Shown here: positions 8,043 through 14,210 of the stretch, piece after piece
Numbering within the stretch: the stretch's first letter is position 1
Layout: every line of letters starts with the position of its first letter
From: Candidatus Moraniibacteriota bacterium
GTDB taxonomy: Bacteria > Patescibacteriota > Minisyncoccia > Moranbacterales > GCA-2747515
Reading direction: 5' to 3'
DNA length: 53,179 nucleotides
Assembly (NCBI GenBank): GCA_027031495.1
Contig: JALVQA010000003.1
Location: 1-53,179 of the forward strand
Position numbers and translations under genes: made by a program
The notes under the pieces: model-generated
Told to the model about the DNA's origin: nothing
Databases searched by the model: none
Seen by the model: the letters and a program-made list of their open reading frames with translations, nothing else

Positions 8043-8912
8043 ATGGAGATAATTAATGGCACAGCGATTGCTGAAGCGCTTCTTGATGACGTCGCACGTG
8101 CTGCGCGCGCATTGGAGAAGAAAATGGGGCGTCGCCCATCACTTGCCGTTATTCTTGTGGGAAATGATCCGGCATCACACTTATATGTAAAACTCAAACA
8201 AAAGGCAGCGCAGAGTGTTGGTATTGATTTTCATGTGTACAGGTTCACGCATAATGAAACTGAGGACACGGTAATGCATGCGCTCTCATTTTTACGAGAG
8301 GATGACGATGTTGATGCGATTCTTATACAGATGCCGCTACCGGATAGATTTGATACTGATCGCCTTATTGAAACAATGGGAGCACAAAAAGACGTTGATG
8401 GTTTTCATCCGCACAGTGAAGAGCGCTTTCTTGCCGGCACATACGTGTGTGCGCCTGTTTTTCCGCGCGCACTCTTACGCGTTACGCGGGAGGCAATGAG
8501 TGATCTTGCTGGCAAGCGCGCGACACTTGTTGTTAATTCCGAACGCTTTGGACGTGTGCTTGCTGCAGCATGCCGCAAGGAAGGTATGATAACGGATATT
8601 ATCCTTGCGCAAAAAGTACCGTGTCTGCAAGCAGCTCTACTGAGTGCCGATATTATTATTACGGCATGCGGTATTCCTGGATTGATTACAGATGTGCATA
8701 TCAAAAATGAAGCTGTTGTTATTGATGGTGGAATCAGTAAAGTAAATGGTAAAACGGTCGGTGACGTTGATGTTGAGAGTGTGCAAAAGAGCAAAAAAGA
8801 TATCACGCTCTCACCTGTGCCCGGTGGCGTTGGACCTGTAACAGTTGCATGTCTGATGGATAATGTTATCGCGCTTGCACGAGAAAGAACGATGTCGCAA
8901 AAACATAACTAA
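8043..8912 (+). CDS. folD: Bifunctional methylenetetrahydrofolate dehydrogenase/cyclohydrolase, divergent
   Basis: The 289-residue protein has the FolD catalytic segment YVKLKQKAAQSVGI with its lysine, QMPLPDRFD, KDVDGF and the C-terminal PGGVGPVTVACLMDN. It should interconvert methylene- and formyl-tetrahydrofolate for purine and initiator formyl-Met synthesis. Two regions depart from the family. The usual CTPxG is CAPVFP here, and the NADP-binding GRSxxVGxP region reads NSERFGRVLAA, so cofactor use or activity may be changed. The gene follows glmS by 38 bp; no SD is evident. Confidence 0.9.
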   Translation: MEIINGTAIAEALLDDVARAARALEKKMGRRPSLAVILVGNDPASHLYVKLKQKAAQSVGIDFHVYRFTHNETEDTVMHALSFLREDDDVDAILIQMPLPDRFDTDRLIETMGAQKDVDGFHPHSEERFLAGTYVCAPVFPRALLRVTREAMSDLAGKRATLVVNSERFGRVLAAACRKEGMITDIILAQKVPCLQAALLSADIIITACGIPGLITDVHIKNEAVVIDGGISKVNGKTVGDVDVESVQKSKKDITLSPVPGGVGPVTVACLMDNVIALARERTMSQKHN

Positions 8913-8985
8913 TCATTGGTGAGCACAAAAGAGTGTTTATATAGCATGAGCTGGATATATTTCGACCTTTATGTTTTCGTGTATA

Positions 8986-9014
8986 TTGACAATATGTCAA
9001 AAAAGTGTTATGTT
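8986..9014 (+). promoter_or_regulatory. Strong sigma-70-type promoter without an obvious gene
   Basis: TTGACA (8986-8991) and TATGTT (9009-9014) are separated by exactly 17 bp. The nearest frame downstream (9042-9248, 68 codons) lacks an SD and does not look like protein, so the promoter may drive a non-coding transcript or the distant gene at 9675. Confidence 0.5.
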
Positions 9015-9340
9015 TAAGACGTCGGTGCTCCCGAGTTTTACATGCGGACATCGCAGGTAAATTATTTGATGGAGAGATTTCTAACAGCTAATACTTACTC
9101 TTCTCTTGATGGCAAAGGTTTTATAAGGTGTGTGGAGAGTTATACAGCAGTTGTTATAGTCACGAGAGAGTGGATTTTTTTGGTGATGTTGATGGGGTGT
9201 GTTTGTGATGCTAAGATTTTTCCTATAGTCTGGCAGAAAAAAATCTGATTGTGTTGAGAACTTTTGGCTATTAAAGGAGTTAAAGAAAAGGTCATTGTAG
9301 TTGTTGCTAAAGTATCCTAGATCCTTCCTAAAAAAAGATG
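9015..9340. other. Intergenic stretch with no convincing gene
   Basis: After the promoter at 8986 this stretch is AT-rich and has only chance open frames on both strands. I see no RNA gene or strong hairpin in it. It leads into the palindromic repeat cluster at 9341. Confidence 0.4.
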
Positions 9341-9495
9341 TCATTGCCTGCCCACCGGCAGGCAGGTGAGGAATGGAGCGTAGCGACAAGAAAAACTCGT
9401 CATTGCGAGGAATGGAGCGTAGCGAAATGACGAAGCAATCTCTGACACTATGTGTCATCCCCGCCTACCTACGGTAGGCAGGTGAAGATGGGGAT
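9341..9495. repeat. REP-like palindromic repeat cluster
   Basis: This block is a run of palindromes. GCCTGCC/GGCAGGC (9346-9352, 9357-9363), CGTCATT/AATGACG (9398-9404, 9426-9432), TGACAC/GTGTCA (9443-9457) and GCCTACC/GGTAGGC (9463-9469, 9473-9479) nested within ATCCCC/GGGGAT (9457-9462, 9490-9495). The 19-bp word gaggaatggagcgtagcga occurs twice (9368-9386 and 9407-9425). The wording (cattgcgagg, aagcaatctc, ggggatccag) resembles dispersed intergenic repeats common in several bacterial genomes, including candidate-phyla bacteria. Such elements are usually non-autonomous. Confidence 0.75.
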
Positions 9496-9667
9496 CCAGA
9501 AAGTACAACAGCCTTCCAATCAGCGTCTTGTGCAGAACACACACAGTGTTCCGCCCAACACGCTGCTCGGAAGAGTGGCAAAATTCAGGCGTCCGAAGTC
9601 CGCCCAAGGCGGATGGAGGACAAAATTCAATTTTGCGGTGAGGACAAAAGTCCAACAATCCGCGGGA
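9496..9667. other. Leader region with small inverted repeats before the exonuclease-like gene
   Basis: No gene is seen. Small hairpins are present: GAACAC/GTGTTC near 9538, TCCGCC-caa-GGCGGA near 9599-9613, CAAAATT-c-AATTTTG near 9622-9636 and GGAC-aaaa-GTCC near 9642-9653. They make the start of the hairpin chain that continues through the next two genes. Confidence 0.45.
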
Positions 9668-9674
9668 GATTGCA

Positions 9675-10286
9675 GTGAGCAATCAAAAAAACAAGGCGGC
9701 GACTGCCTCTAAAGTCGCAAAAAAAATCTTTTCCTTTGATTTGGAGGTCGACGGCCTGTATGGCCCGGCCTTCGCTATTGCCGCCACTGTGCGGCAAAAC
9801 GGGCAAGAGATTGCCCGGTTTGAGGGAAGAATTCCCGACTCGGCCGTTTCCGACGGCTGGGTTCGGGAAAATGTTCTTCCGGCGTTGGGTGACATGGAAG
9901 TCACTCACCAGACGTCGGAGGAGTTAGAGGAGGCGCTCTGGGCATTCTACGCCCAAGAGTGCCTCGTTGAAGGGGAGGGTGGTCCCTCCTTTGATGGCGA
10001 TAACATCATTGTTATCGTCCACTGCGGTAGCCCCGTCGAGTCCGGTTTTTTTCGTCGCTGCGTAGAGCGCGACGAAAGCCGAACTTTTCAGGCCCCCCTG
10101 CCTCTCCATGAGGTTGGGACACTCCTGGAAGCTCTTGACGAGGAGTCGACTTCGGTCGACTCCTACATCAAAAAACACGGCATTGCCGTGCAATTCGACG
10201 GGGTGACCCATCACCCTATGTATGATAGCGTCGTGGCGGCCCAGGTGTGGGAACACGCCATGGCTCGTATTCGCGGCGAGTTGTAA
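9675..10286 (+). CDS. DEDDh 3'-5' exonuclease-like protein in hairpin-dense sequence
   Basis: The 203-residue product has SFDLEVDG near the N-terminus (D22, E24: motif I of DnaQ-like exonucleases), VHCGSPVESGFF in the middle (motif II, with Glu where Asp is usual) and HHPMYDSVVAAQ near the end (H179, D184: motif III of DEDDh type). It probably trims RNA or DNA 3' ends; the substrate is unknown. The start is GTG at 9675 with GGGAG upstream. The start codon lies in the 5-base loop of a hairpin (GATTGC 9668-9673 with GCAATC 9679-9684). Codons are GC-richer than in neighbours, suggesting transfer. At least ten further hairpins of 6-15 bp lie inside the coding frame; see the finding on the chain. 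Confidence 0.7.
   Translation: MSNQKNKAATASKVAKKIFSFDLEVDGLYGPAFAIAATVRQNGQEIARFEGRIPDSAVSDGWVRENVLPALGDMEVTHQTSEELEEALWAFYAQECLVEGEGGPSFDGDNIIVIVHCGSPVESGFFRRCVERDESRTFQAPLPLHEVGTLLEALDEESTSVDSYIKKHGIAVQFDGVTHHPMYDSVVAAQVWEHAMARIRGEL
9832..9869 (+). other. Long coding-region hairpin
   Basis: TTCCCGA (9832-9838) pairs with TCGGGAA (9863-9869), and 9839-9846 pairs with 9854-9861, giving about 15 bp with one bulge and a 7-base loop. It lies wholly inside the exonuclease-like gene. Confidence 0.7.
10141..10164 (+). other. Perfect 10-bp hairpin with TTCG loop inside a gene
   Basis: AGGAGTCGAC (10141-10150) and GTCGACTCCT (10155-10164) pair perfectly around the loop TTCG. In RNA this is a UUCG tetraloop, one of the most stable known. 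It lies in the exonuclease-like coding frame. Confidence 0.85.
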
Positions 10287-10701
10287 CATCGTTACCGAAG
10301 TTGGAAGATCTTCGGGATAGAAAATAAAACTTCCATGATTTCTCACCATGCACGGGAAGTGTATGGTGAGCGCAACGGGAGAAGCGTTATTCTCCCTTTC
10401 TAATGAGTGTGCAATCGCAGCTGCGATTGTGGACTCATGAGAAAATGACAGTCCTTTGAAAAAAAACATCTACCCCTATGCGTGGCGCTGTGGGTGTATG
10501 TATCCAGCATACACACGTACCCAGAGCGCCACTCGTAAGCGGGTGGTAAAAATCTAAACAGTCTCACTCTACCTTACATTTCTGATCTGCAGGAAGTGTT
10601 TTCAAAGGGCAGGTGTGAGATAATTTTTTTAGGGCGCTAAGCCCCTCCGCCACGTTTTCATGGGCGTGGAGCAGACGGAGCGACACCCAAGGAGGTGTGA
10701 C
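10287..10701 (+). ncRNA. Structured spacer RNA candidate between the two hairpin-rich genes
   Basis: This 415-bp spacer has no convincing gene on the plus strand but holds consecutive inverted repeats. CCGAAG/CTTCGG (10295-10315); a 12-bp stem 10342-10353 with 10359-10370 and loop gggaa; GGGAGAA/TTCTCCC (10377-10396); a long stem 10403-10438 built on the palindrome CAATCGCAGCTGCGATTG; and a 51-base hairpin 10482-10532 whose outer arms are GTGGCGCT and AGCGCCAC. CCACTCG (10529-10535) can instead pair with CGGGTGG (10540-10546), so two folds compete. Near the 3' end ACACC/GGTGT (10683-10698) holds the AAGGAGG ribosome-binding site. It matches no RNA family I recognise. Confidence 0.5.
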
Positions 10702-11064
10702 ATGGAAAATTTTGAAAAGATTATTGGAGAGGGGAGAGTGGTATACTCTTCCCAAGATCGTGAAAAGATAGGAGCGGTAGATTCATTCTACCTCTCCTCA
10801 CCGAACCTCCAAAAAAGGGAGGTGCGATGTTGGAGAGGACAACCATTTCTGGTAATTTATACCAGAAATGCCATAATAGAAAAAACCGGCGCCGCACATT
10901 GCGGCGTTGGCCTCAGAGGTCAAGAGTGTATATACCAAAGAATAATAAAAGGGTACGAACCCGAGTGGAAACTAAAAAAGGTGGTGGCATTTAAAGATGC
11001 TGCCGCCAAAGGGGAGGTTATAAGTGATGCCGAGAGGTATCACGCAGAAAAATATTGTCGGTAG
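10702..11064 (+). CDS. Hypothetical protein of 120 residues in hairpin-dense sequence
   Basis: The ATG at 10702 follows AAGGAGG (10689-10695), a near-perfect SD partly enclosed by a 5-bp hairpin. The protein starts MENFEKIIGEGRVVYSSQDR and is soluble, rich in charged residues, with strands around REVRCWRGQPFLVIYTRNA and a C-terminal AEKYCR. No family is recognised. The coding sequence has at least seven local hairpins, including 10731-10753 (9 bp), 10770-10798 (11 of 12 bp), 10844-10870 (10 bp), 10886-10910 (11 bp, 3-base loop) and 11024-11043 (8 bp, GAGA loop). It ends just before a strong terminator. Confidence 0.65.
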   Translation: MENFEKIIGEGRVVYSSQDREKIGAVDSFYLSSPNLQKREVRCWRGQPFLVIYTRNAIIEKTGAAHCGVGLRGQECIYQRIIKGYEPEWKLKKVVAFKDAAAKGEVISDAERYHAEKYCR

Positions 11065-11075
11065 AAAAATACCTC

Positions 11076-11151
11076 GCCGAGCTGGAACGCATTCCGGCTC
11101 GGCACATCTTTTGAGCAGTGCAGCGCGATGCGCTGGAGTGTTCAAAAGATG
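11076..11151 (+). terminator. Two stacked hairpins ending the hairpin-rich unit
   Basis: The first hairpin has a 12-bp stem, GCCGAGCTGGAA (11076-11087) with TTCCGGCTCGGC (11092-11103), loop CGCA, followed by ACATCTTTT. The second starts immediately: CATCTTTTGA (11105-11114) pairs with TCAAAAGATG (11142-11151) and encloses CAGCGC-gat-GCGCTG (11121-11135). The first may act as a terminator, and the second overlaps its T-tract. Confidence 0.6.
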
Positions 11152-11191
11152 ATAGATGATATAAAGATGCGGATAAAAAGTGCAACGGAAA

Positions 11192-11222
11192 GTGTGCCGC
11201 TTTCGTATTTTTTGACGGATGT
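11192..11222 (+). terminator. Weak terminator-like hairpin
   Basis: GAAAG and CTTTC flank the loop TGTGCCG and are followed by GTATTTTTTG. The 5-bp stem is short, so this is a weak call. Confidence 0.3.
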
Positions 11223-11299
11223 TCTATCTTATTGACGAGCGCATCCTTTTTTGCGATACTTGGTGTGAGGCGCGTGTTCTTATAGTGTTAGGTGTAATC

Positions 11300-11385
11300 G
11301 CCGCGGTGGTGGAATTGGTAGACACGGGGGACTTAAAATCCCCTGACGCAAAAACGTCGTGCGGGTTCAAGTCCCGCTCGCGGCA
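11300..11385 (+). tRNA. tRNA-Leu (anticodon UAA)
   Basis: The acceptor arm is GCCGCGG paired with TCGCGGC, the D-arm has GGAATTGGTAGACAC, the anticodon stem GGGGA/TCCCC encloses CTTAAAA with anticodon TAA at 11334-11336, and the long variable arm GACGCAAAAACGTC marks a class II tRNA. The T-arm is GCGGGTTCAAGTCCCGC. The discriminator is A at 11385, as expected for leucine. CCA is not encoded, so it must be added by a CCA enzyme. It stands alone downstream of the hairpin-rich unit. Confidence 0.95.
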
Positions 11386-11408
11386 CACATGAGCGCAGCG
11401 AATGCTGT
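11380..11408. repeat. 29-bp direct repeat at the tRNA 3' end, copy 1
   Basis: The 29 bases from gcggcacacatgagcg to aatgctgt include the last six bases of the tRNA and are repeated exactly at 11499-11527. Repeats that begin in a tRNA 3' end are typical of integration sites, though this one overlaps the tRNA only slightly. Confidence 0.75.
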
Positions 11409-11498
11409 GCAAGGGAGCACGCCAACTGCTTGGCGTGCATCGGGACTTGAAGGGCGAAGCGTCCCCGCAAGCCCCGGCCCGGAGGGAAGTCCTGAGCA
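11409..11498. other. Short insert between the tRNA-end repeats
   Basis: The 90 bp between the repeats hold a strong hairpin (GCACGCCA 11417-11424 with TGGCGTGC 11431-11438) and an inverted 11-base copy of the tRNA T-arm: CGGGACTTGAA (11441-11451) is the reverse complement of 11366-11376. There is no gene. Confidence 0.6.
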
Positions 11499-11527
11499 GC
11501 GGCACACATGAGCGCAGCGAATGCTGT
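11499..11527. repeat. 29-bp direct repeat at the tRNA 3' end, copy 2
   Basis: This is an exact second copy of 11380-11408, lying 90 bp beyond the first. Confidence 0.75.
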
Positions 11528-11549
11528 AGTGGGGGAGGGCGATTTAAAA

Positions 11550-11577
11550 AGGACCTTCTTCAGATGAAGAAGGTCCT
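11550..11577. terminator. Strong bidirectional terminator hairpin
   Basis: AGGACCTTCTTC (11550-11561) and GAAGAAGGTCCT (11566-11577) form a perfect 12-bp stem with loop AGAT. It is followed by GTTGTCT on the plus strand and by TTTTTAAAT on the minus strand. It separates the tRNA from the convergent minus-strand gene and probably stops both. Confidence 0.75.
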
Positions 11578-11631
11578 GTTGTCTAGGGTATTATGATGCG
11601 CTCTTTATTTTATGCGCACCATCTACAACTA

Positions 11632-12048
11632 CTACATGGTAGCTTCCAGAAAGATTACCGGAAAGTCTTCCATGTAGCTTGAAAATTCTGTGCCGCCTAT
11701 GGTATGTGCGGTGGTAAGCTCTGCTGTAATGTAGACTGTCGTATCGTACGGTGGCACACTACTTATTGTTAGTGCCATGTAATTATCGTATTGTGAATAC
11801 ATTATCAACGTATTGCTGCATCCGGCGTCTTCTGTAAATGATCTGCTATTGCACGCTAGCTCATTGTATGTATTTAGTAGTATACGAGCGGTTTCCATGC
11901 TCATGTACAGTGTAGTACCAGCATCAGTTTCCAAGGTAATGCATTCAAATGGCATATCAACGTTATCACTAAGATATCGCCAAAATGCCGGATCGTTGAA
12001 TTCGTTGCATACGATCTCAGAGACACTGATACTACGTGCATTAAGCAT
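11632..12048 (-). CDS. Hypothetical protein behind an attenuator-like leader
   Basis: The 138-residue product starts MLNARSISVSEIVCNEFNDP and is acidic, with many Thr, Ser and Tyr. Strand-like stretches (ECITLETDAGTTLYMSM, YMALTISSVPPYDTTVYITA) suggest a beta-rich soluble protein. No signal peptide or membrane segment is seen and no family is recognised. The start is fixed by a perfect AGGAGG 7 bp upstream. Its transcript begins at a strong promoter about 100 bp upstream, and its leader can form either a terminator or a competing hairpin. Confidence 0.7.
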   Translation of the reverse strand: MLNARSISVSEIVCNEFNDPAFWRYLSDNVDMPFECITLETDAGTTLYMSMETARILLNTYNELACNSRSFTEDAGCSNTLIMYSQYDNYMALTISSVPPYDTTVYITAELTTAHTIGGTEFSSYMEDFPVIFLEATM

Positions 12049-12076
12049 AATAAATCCTCCTAAATTTTTAAGGAGT

Positions 12077-12114
12077 AAAAAAAACTTACCAAACAGAGGT
12101 AAGCACCATTACCT
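12077..12114 (-). promoter_or_regulatory. Attenuator: mutually exclusive terminator and antiterminator hairpins
   Basis: Read on the minus strand, CTTACC (12103-12098) pairs with GGTAAG (12090-12085) around loop tctgttt and is followed at once by eight Ts (12084-12077), a textbook intrinsic terminator. Its 5' arm overlaps TTACCT, which can instead pair with the upstream AGGTAA (12114-12109) around tggtgc, a competing antiterminator. Both lie between the promoter and the start of the gene ending at 11632. The signal sensed is unknown. Confidence 0.65.
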
Positions 12115-12154
12115 GTTTAGACAAGTTTTACTACTTATCCAAGCAAGTATGTTG

Positions 12155-12183
12155 ATAGTACAGCAATGGATTGTTTTTGTCAA
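12155..12183 (-). promoter_or_regulatory. Sigma-70-type promoter of the attenuated gene
   Basis: On the minus strand TTGACA (12183-12178) is followed after exactly 17 bp by TACTAT (12160-12155). Transcription would start near 12148, giving a leader of about 100 bases before the ATG at 12048. Confidence 0.75.
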
Positions 12184-12334
12184 GTCACATATTAGATCTT
12201 TGTTTTATATACAAATTTAGTTGTAATACATTACGGTTGCTGTGAAAGATTGTATATATGGTTTTTACTATCCTGACTATGGTGCCGGGAGAGTGGTGGT
12301 TGATGCAATCATGGCAACATGTTGGTAAGCATAT

Positions 12335-12368
12335 ACACACAAACACCTCTGCAGAGGTGTTTGTGTGT
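12335..12368. terminator. Perfect 34-bp palindrome after the glycosyltransferase operon
   Basis: ACACACAAACACCTCTG (12335-12351) is the exact reverse complement of 12352-12368. It lies 9 bp beyond the stop of the minus-strand glycosyltransferase gene, where a terminator is expected. Neither side has a clear T-tract, so protein binding or RNA 3' end protection is also possible. Confidence 0.6.
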
Positions 12369-12376
12369 GGTGAGCG

Positions 12377-14200
12377 CTACGGTGTATCGGCGTCCGACTT
12401 GGTATCAATAAGGTAGATAAGAATTGATGTGCCGACCTGGTAGCGCGGTTTTTTACCACGGAGGAAACGATAAGAATCTGTATCAGTCTTTTCTTTGCTG
12501 TAGATAGAGCCCTGCAAATAGTTGACGCTAATAGCATACCAACCGGTTTCCAGTGGGCGTTTTGAGTCCCACCATGGTATGTAGCGTTCACCAAGGCGAC
12601 GTGCAATGTCGTCACCGCCAAAGTAGTCAACGCGAATCTTAGTAATTTCTGGGTGTTGATCGAGGAATTTTTTGAGGCGCTTTGCATCTTGTCCCCAGTC
12701 AGCATTGGAATCCGTGACGAAGTGGTAGCCGTTTTTTGGTCCGCCGACGGTTTGGTTAAAGTACGATGTGTAGTAGGGATAGGCCATAGCAACATCAACG
12801 ATGAGGAATATAAAGAGTGCAATGGTTATAATTGCAATATGACGACAATCGCATGTAAGCATGTTTTCTTTGATTGCACGTGCAATTGTTGTGCCAACGA
12901 GGAGATAGATGAGAGGAATGATCGGCATAAGATGACGGTAGCCGATATTGAGATTGCCTGTGATGGAAATGTAGGCATAAAAGATAATAAATACAATAAG
13001 TGTAAGCTCTGTAATGTGAGTTGTGAAGTAGTGTTGCAATCGTTTGTGTAGTGGTGCTTTTTCTGTTCGTAAGAAGCGTGTGGTACCTGTAATGCCGATA
13101 ACAATGGCGATGATCATAAACACAAGGTGCGGTAGTGTTTCTTTGATAAGAAAGACAATGGGGAAGTAGAGTGGAAAGCCATCACTGGAAACCTCGCCGA
13201 GAAAATATGCACCGTTGCCACCATCAACGCGATTAAGTACTTGACCAAGACCTTGTAGATACATTGCGAAAGGGCGTGTCAGCGCAGTGTGGTTTAGTGT
13301 GAGAACGCTTTCGCGGAAAAATGTGTTACGTGCATCGTCCGTAGCAAACTTAATCGGCGCAATTGTGGTAAGTACAGTGTCCGGCAAGGTGAGTGTAAAT
13401 GGTGCGTAGACGAGCCATATTACAAAGATGCTAACAATACCACCGACGCACGCACGTACAAGTGTGCGTGCAAAGAGGCGGATGCGTGATGGTTCGTATG
13501 TTGTGCGTGCTTTCAGGAGTGGATATGTAATAACGAGAAGAATGAAAAAGGGAATGATGACAACGGCGGAGAATTTGACACATTGCGCGAGACCGAGTAC
13601 AACACCGGCAAGAAGCGCGTGTTGCCATGTCGGCCTTCTAACAAAGCGAAGAAGTGCTGCGAATGCAACTGCAATTGCAGCGGCGATACCGAGATCGGTG
13701 GTAACAAAGTGATCGTGACCGAGGATGTTTGGTGAGAGGGTATAGAGAAGAAGTGTGATAATGCCACCAAGTGCGCCACTGAGGCGACGTGCCCACGCAA
13801 AGAGAAACGCACCAAAAAGCACAGCGATGATGATAATTGGTACGCGTGCAAAAAAGGTGAGCATATCTGTGTTGTTACCGGCTTCATGGAGGAGATGGCG
13901 TCCCGCTGCCCATTGTCCGTATTCACCGTTAGCATCCGCTTGTGTCCACCATTTTTGCGTCGTATCAAATGTTGGGTGAAAACCAAGAATAGCAAGGCCT
14001 GAAAGTGCCTTAAGAATGGGCGGATGCTCCGGATTAAGGCGGTAATCACCGAGTGCAACGTATGAATAACCGGCAGGGATATGTGCAACCTCATCGAAAG
14101 TAAGCGCGTCAGTCCATGCGAGGCGAAGGGAGATTATTGCAAAGATAGTGAGGATCATTGTTGCTATAAACGGCGCGTACTTTGTAATAAAGCGAAGCAT
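12377..14200 (-). CDS. Membrane glycosyltransferase, PMT/ArnT-like (GT39-type)
   Basis: The 607-residue protein starts with a membrane segment and then TDALTFDEVAHIPAGY, carrying the acidic DE pair seen in the first extracytoplasmic loop of PMT/ArnT-type lipid-linked sugar transferases, and RLNPEHPPILKALSG. About ten to twelve hydrophobic segments follow, with LSPNILGHDHFVTTDLG matching the second conserved loop. It should move a sugar from a polyprenyl-phosphate donor to a protein, lipid or glycan outside the membrane. The C-terminal 100 residues are soluble (DSNADWGQDAKRLKKFLDQH). It is the second gene of a two-gene minus-strand operon. Confidence 0.85.
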   Translation of the reverse strand: MLRFITKYAPFIATMILTIFAIISLRLAWTDALTFDEVAHIPAGYSYVALGDYRLNPEHPPILKALSGLAILGFHPTFDTTQKWWTQADANGEYGQWAAGRHLLHEAGNNTDMLTFFARVPIIIIAVLFGAFLFAWARRLSGALGGIITLLLYTLSPNILGHDHFVTTDLGIAAAIAVAFAALLRFVRRPTWQHALLAGVVLGLAQCVKFSAVVIIPFFILLVITYPLLKARTTYEPSRIRLFARTLVRACVGGIVSIFVIWLVYAPFTLTLPDTVLTTIAPIKFATDDARNTFFRESVLTLNHTALTRPFAMYLQGLGQVLNRVDGGNGAYFLGEVSSDGFPLYFPIVFLIKETLPHLVFMIIAIVIGITGTTRFLRTEKAPLHKRLQHYFTTHITELTLIVFIIFYAYISITGNLNIGYRHLMPIIPLIYLLVGTTIARAIKENMLTCDCRHIAIITIALFIFLIVDVAMAYPYYTSYFNQTVGGPKNGYHFVTDSNADWGQDAKRLKKFLDQHPEITKIRVDYFGGDDIARRLGERYIPWWDSKRPLETGWYAISVNYLQGSIYSKEKTDTDSYRFLRGKKPRYQVGTSILIYLIDTKSDADTP

Positions 14201-14210
14201 ATTTTTTGTT

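Noticed and set aside
9042-9248. 68-codon frame after the orphan promoter
   Set aside because: No SD, atypical composition and no similarity to a known protein type.
9368-9425. Possible CRISPR-like pair of repeats
   Set aside because: Only two copies of a 19-bp word, inside larger palindromes, with no array and no cas genes.
9924-10469. 181-codon minus-strand frame opposite the exonuclease-like gene
   Set aside because: The plus strand has an SD and ordered DEDDh motifs; the antisense frame has neither. Dense inverted repeats favour long chance frames on both strands.
11224-11505. 93-codon minus-strand frame over the tRNA
   Set aside because: It is antisense to tRNA-Leu and its flanking repeats; its peptide resembles the usual false tRNA-antisense product.
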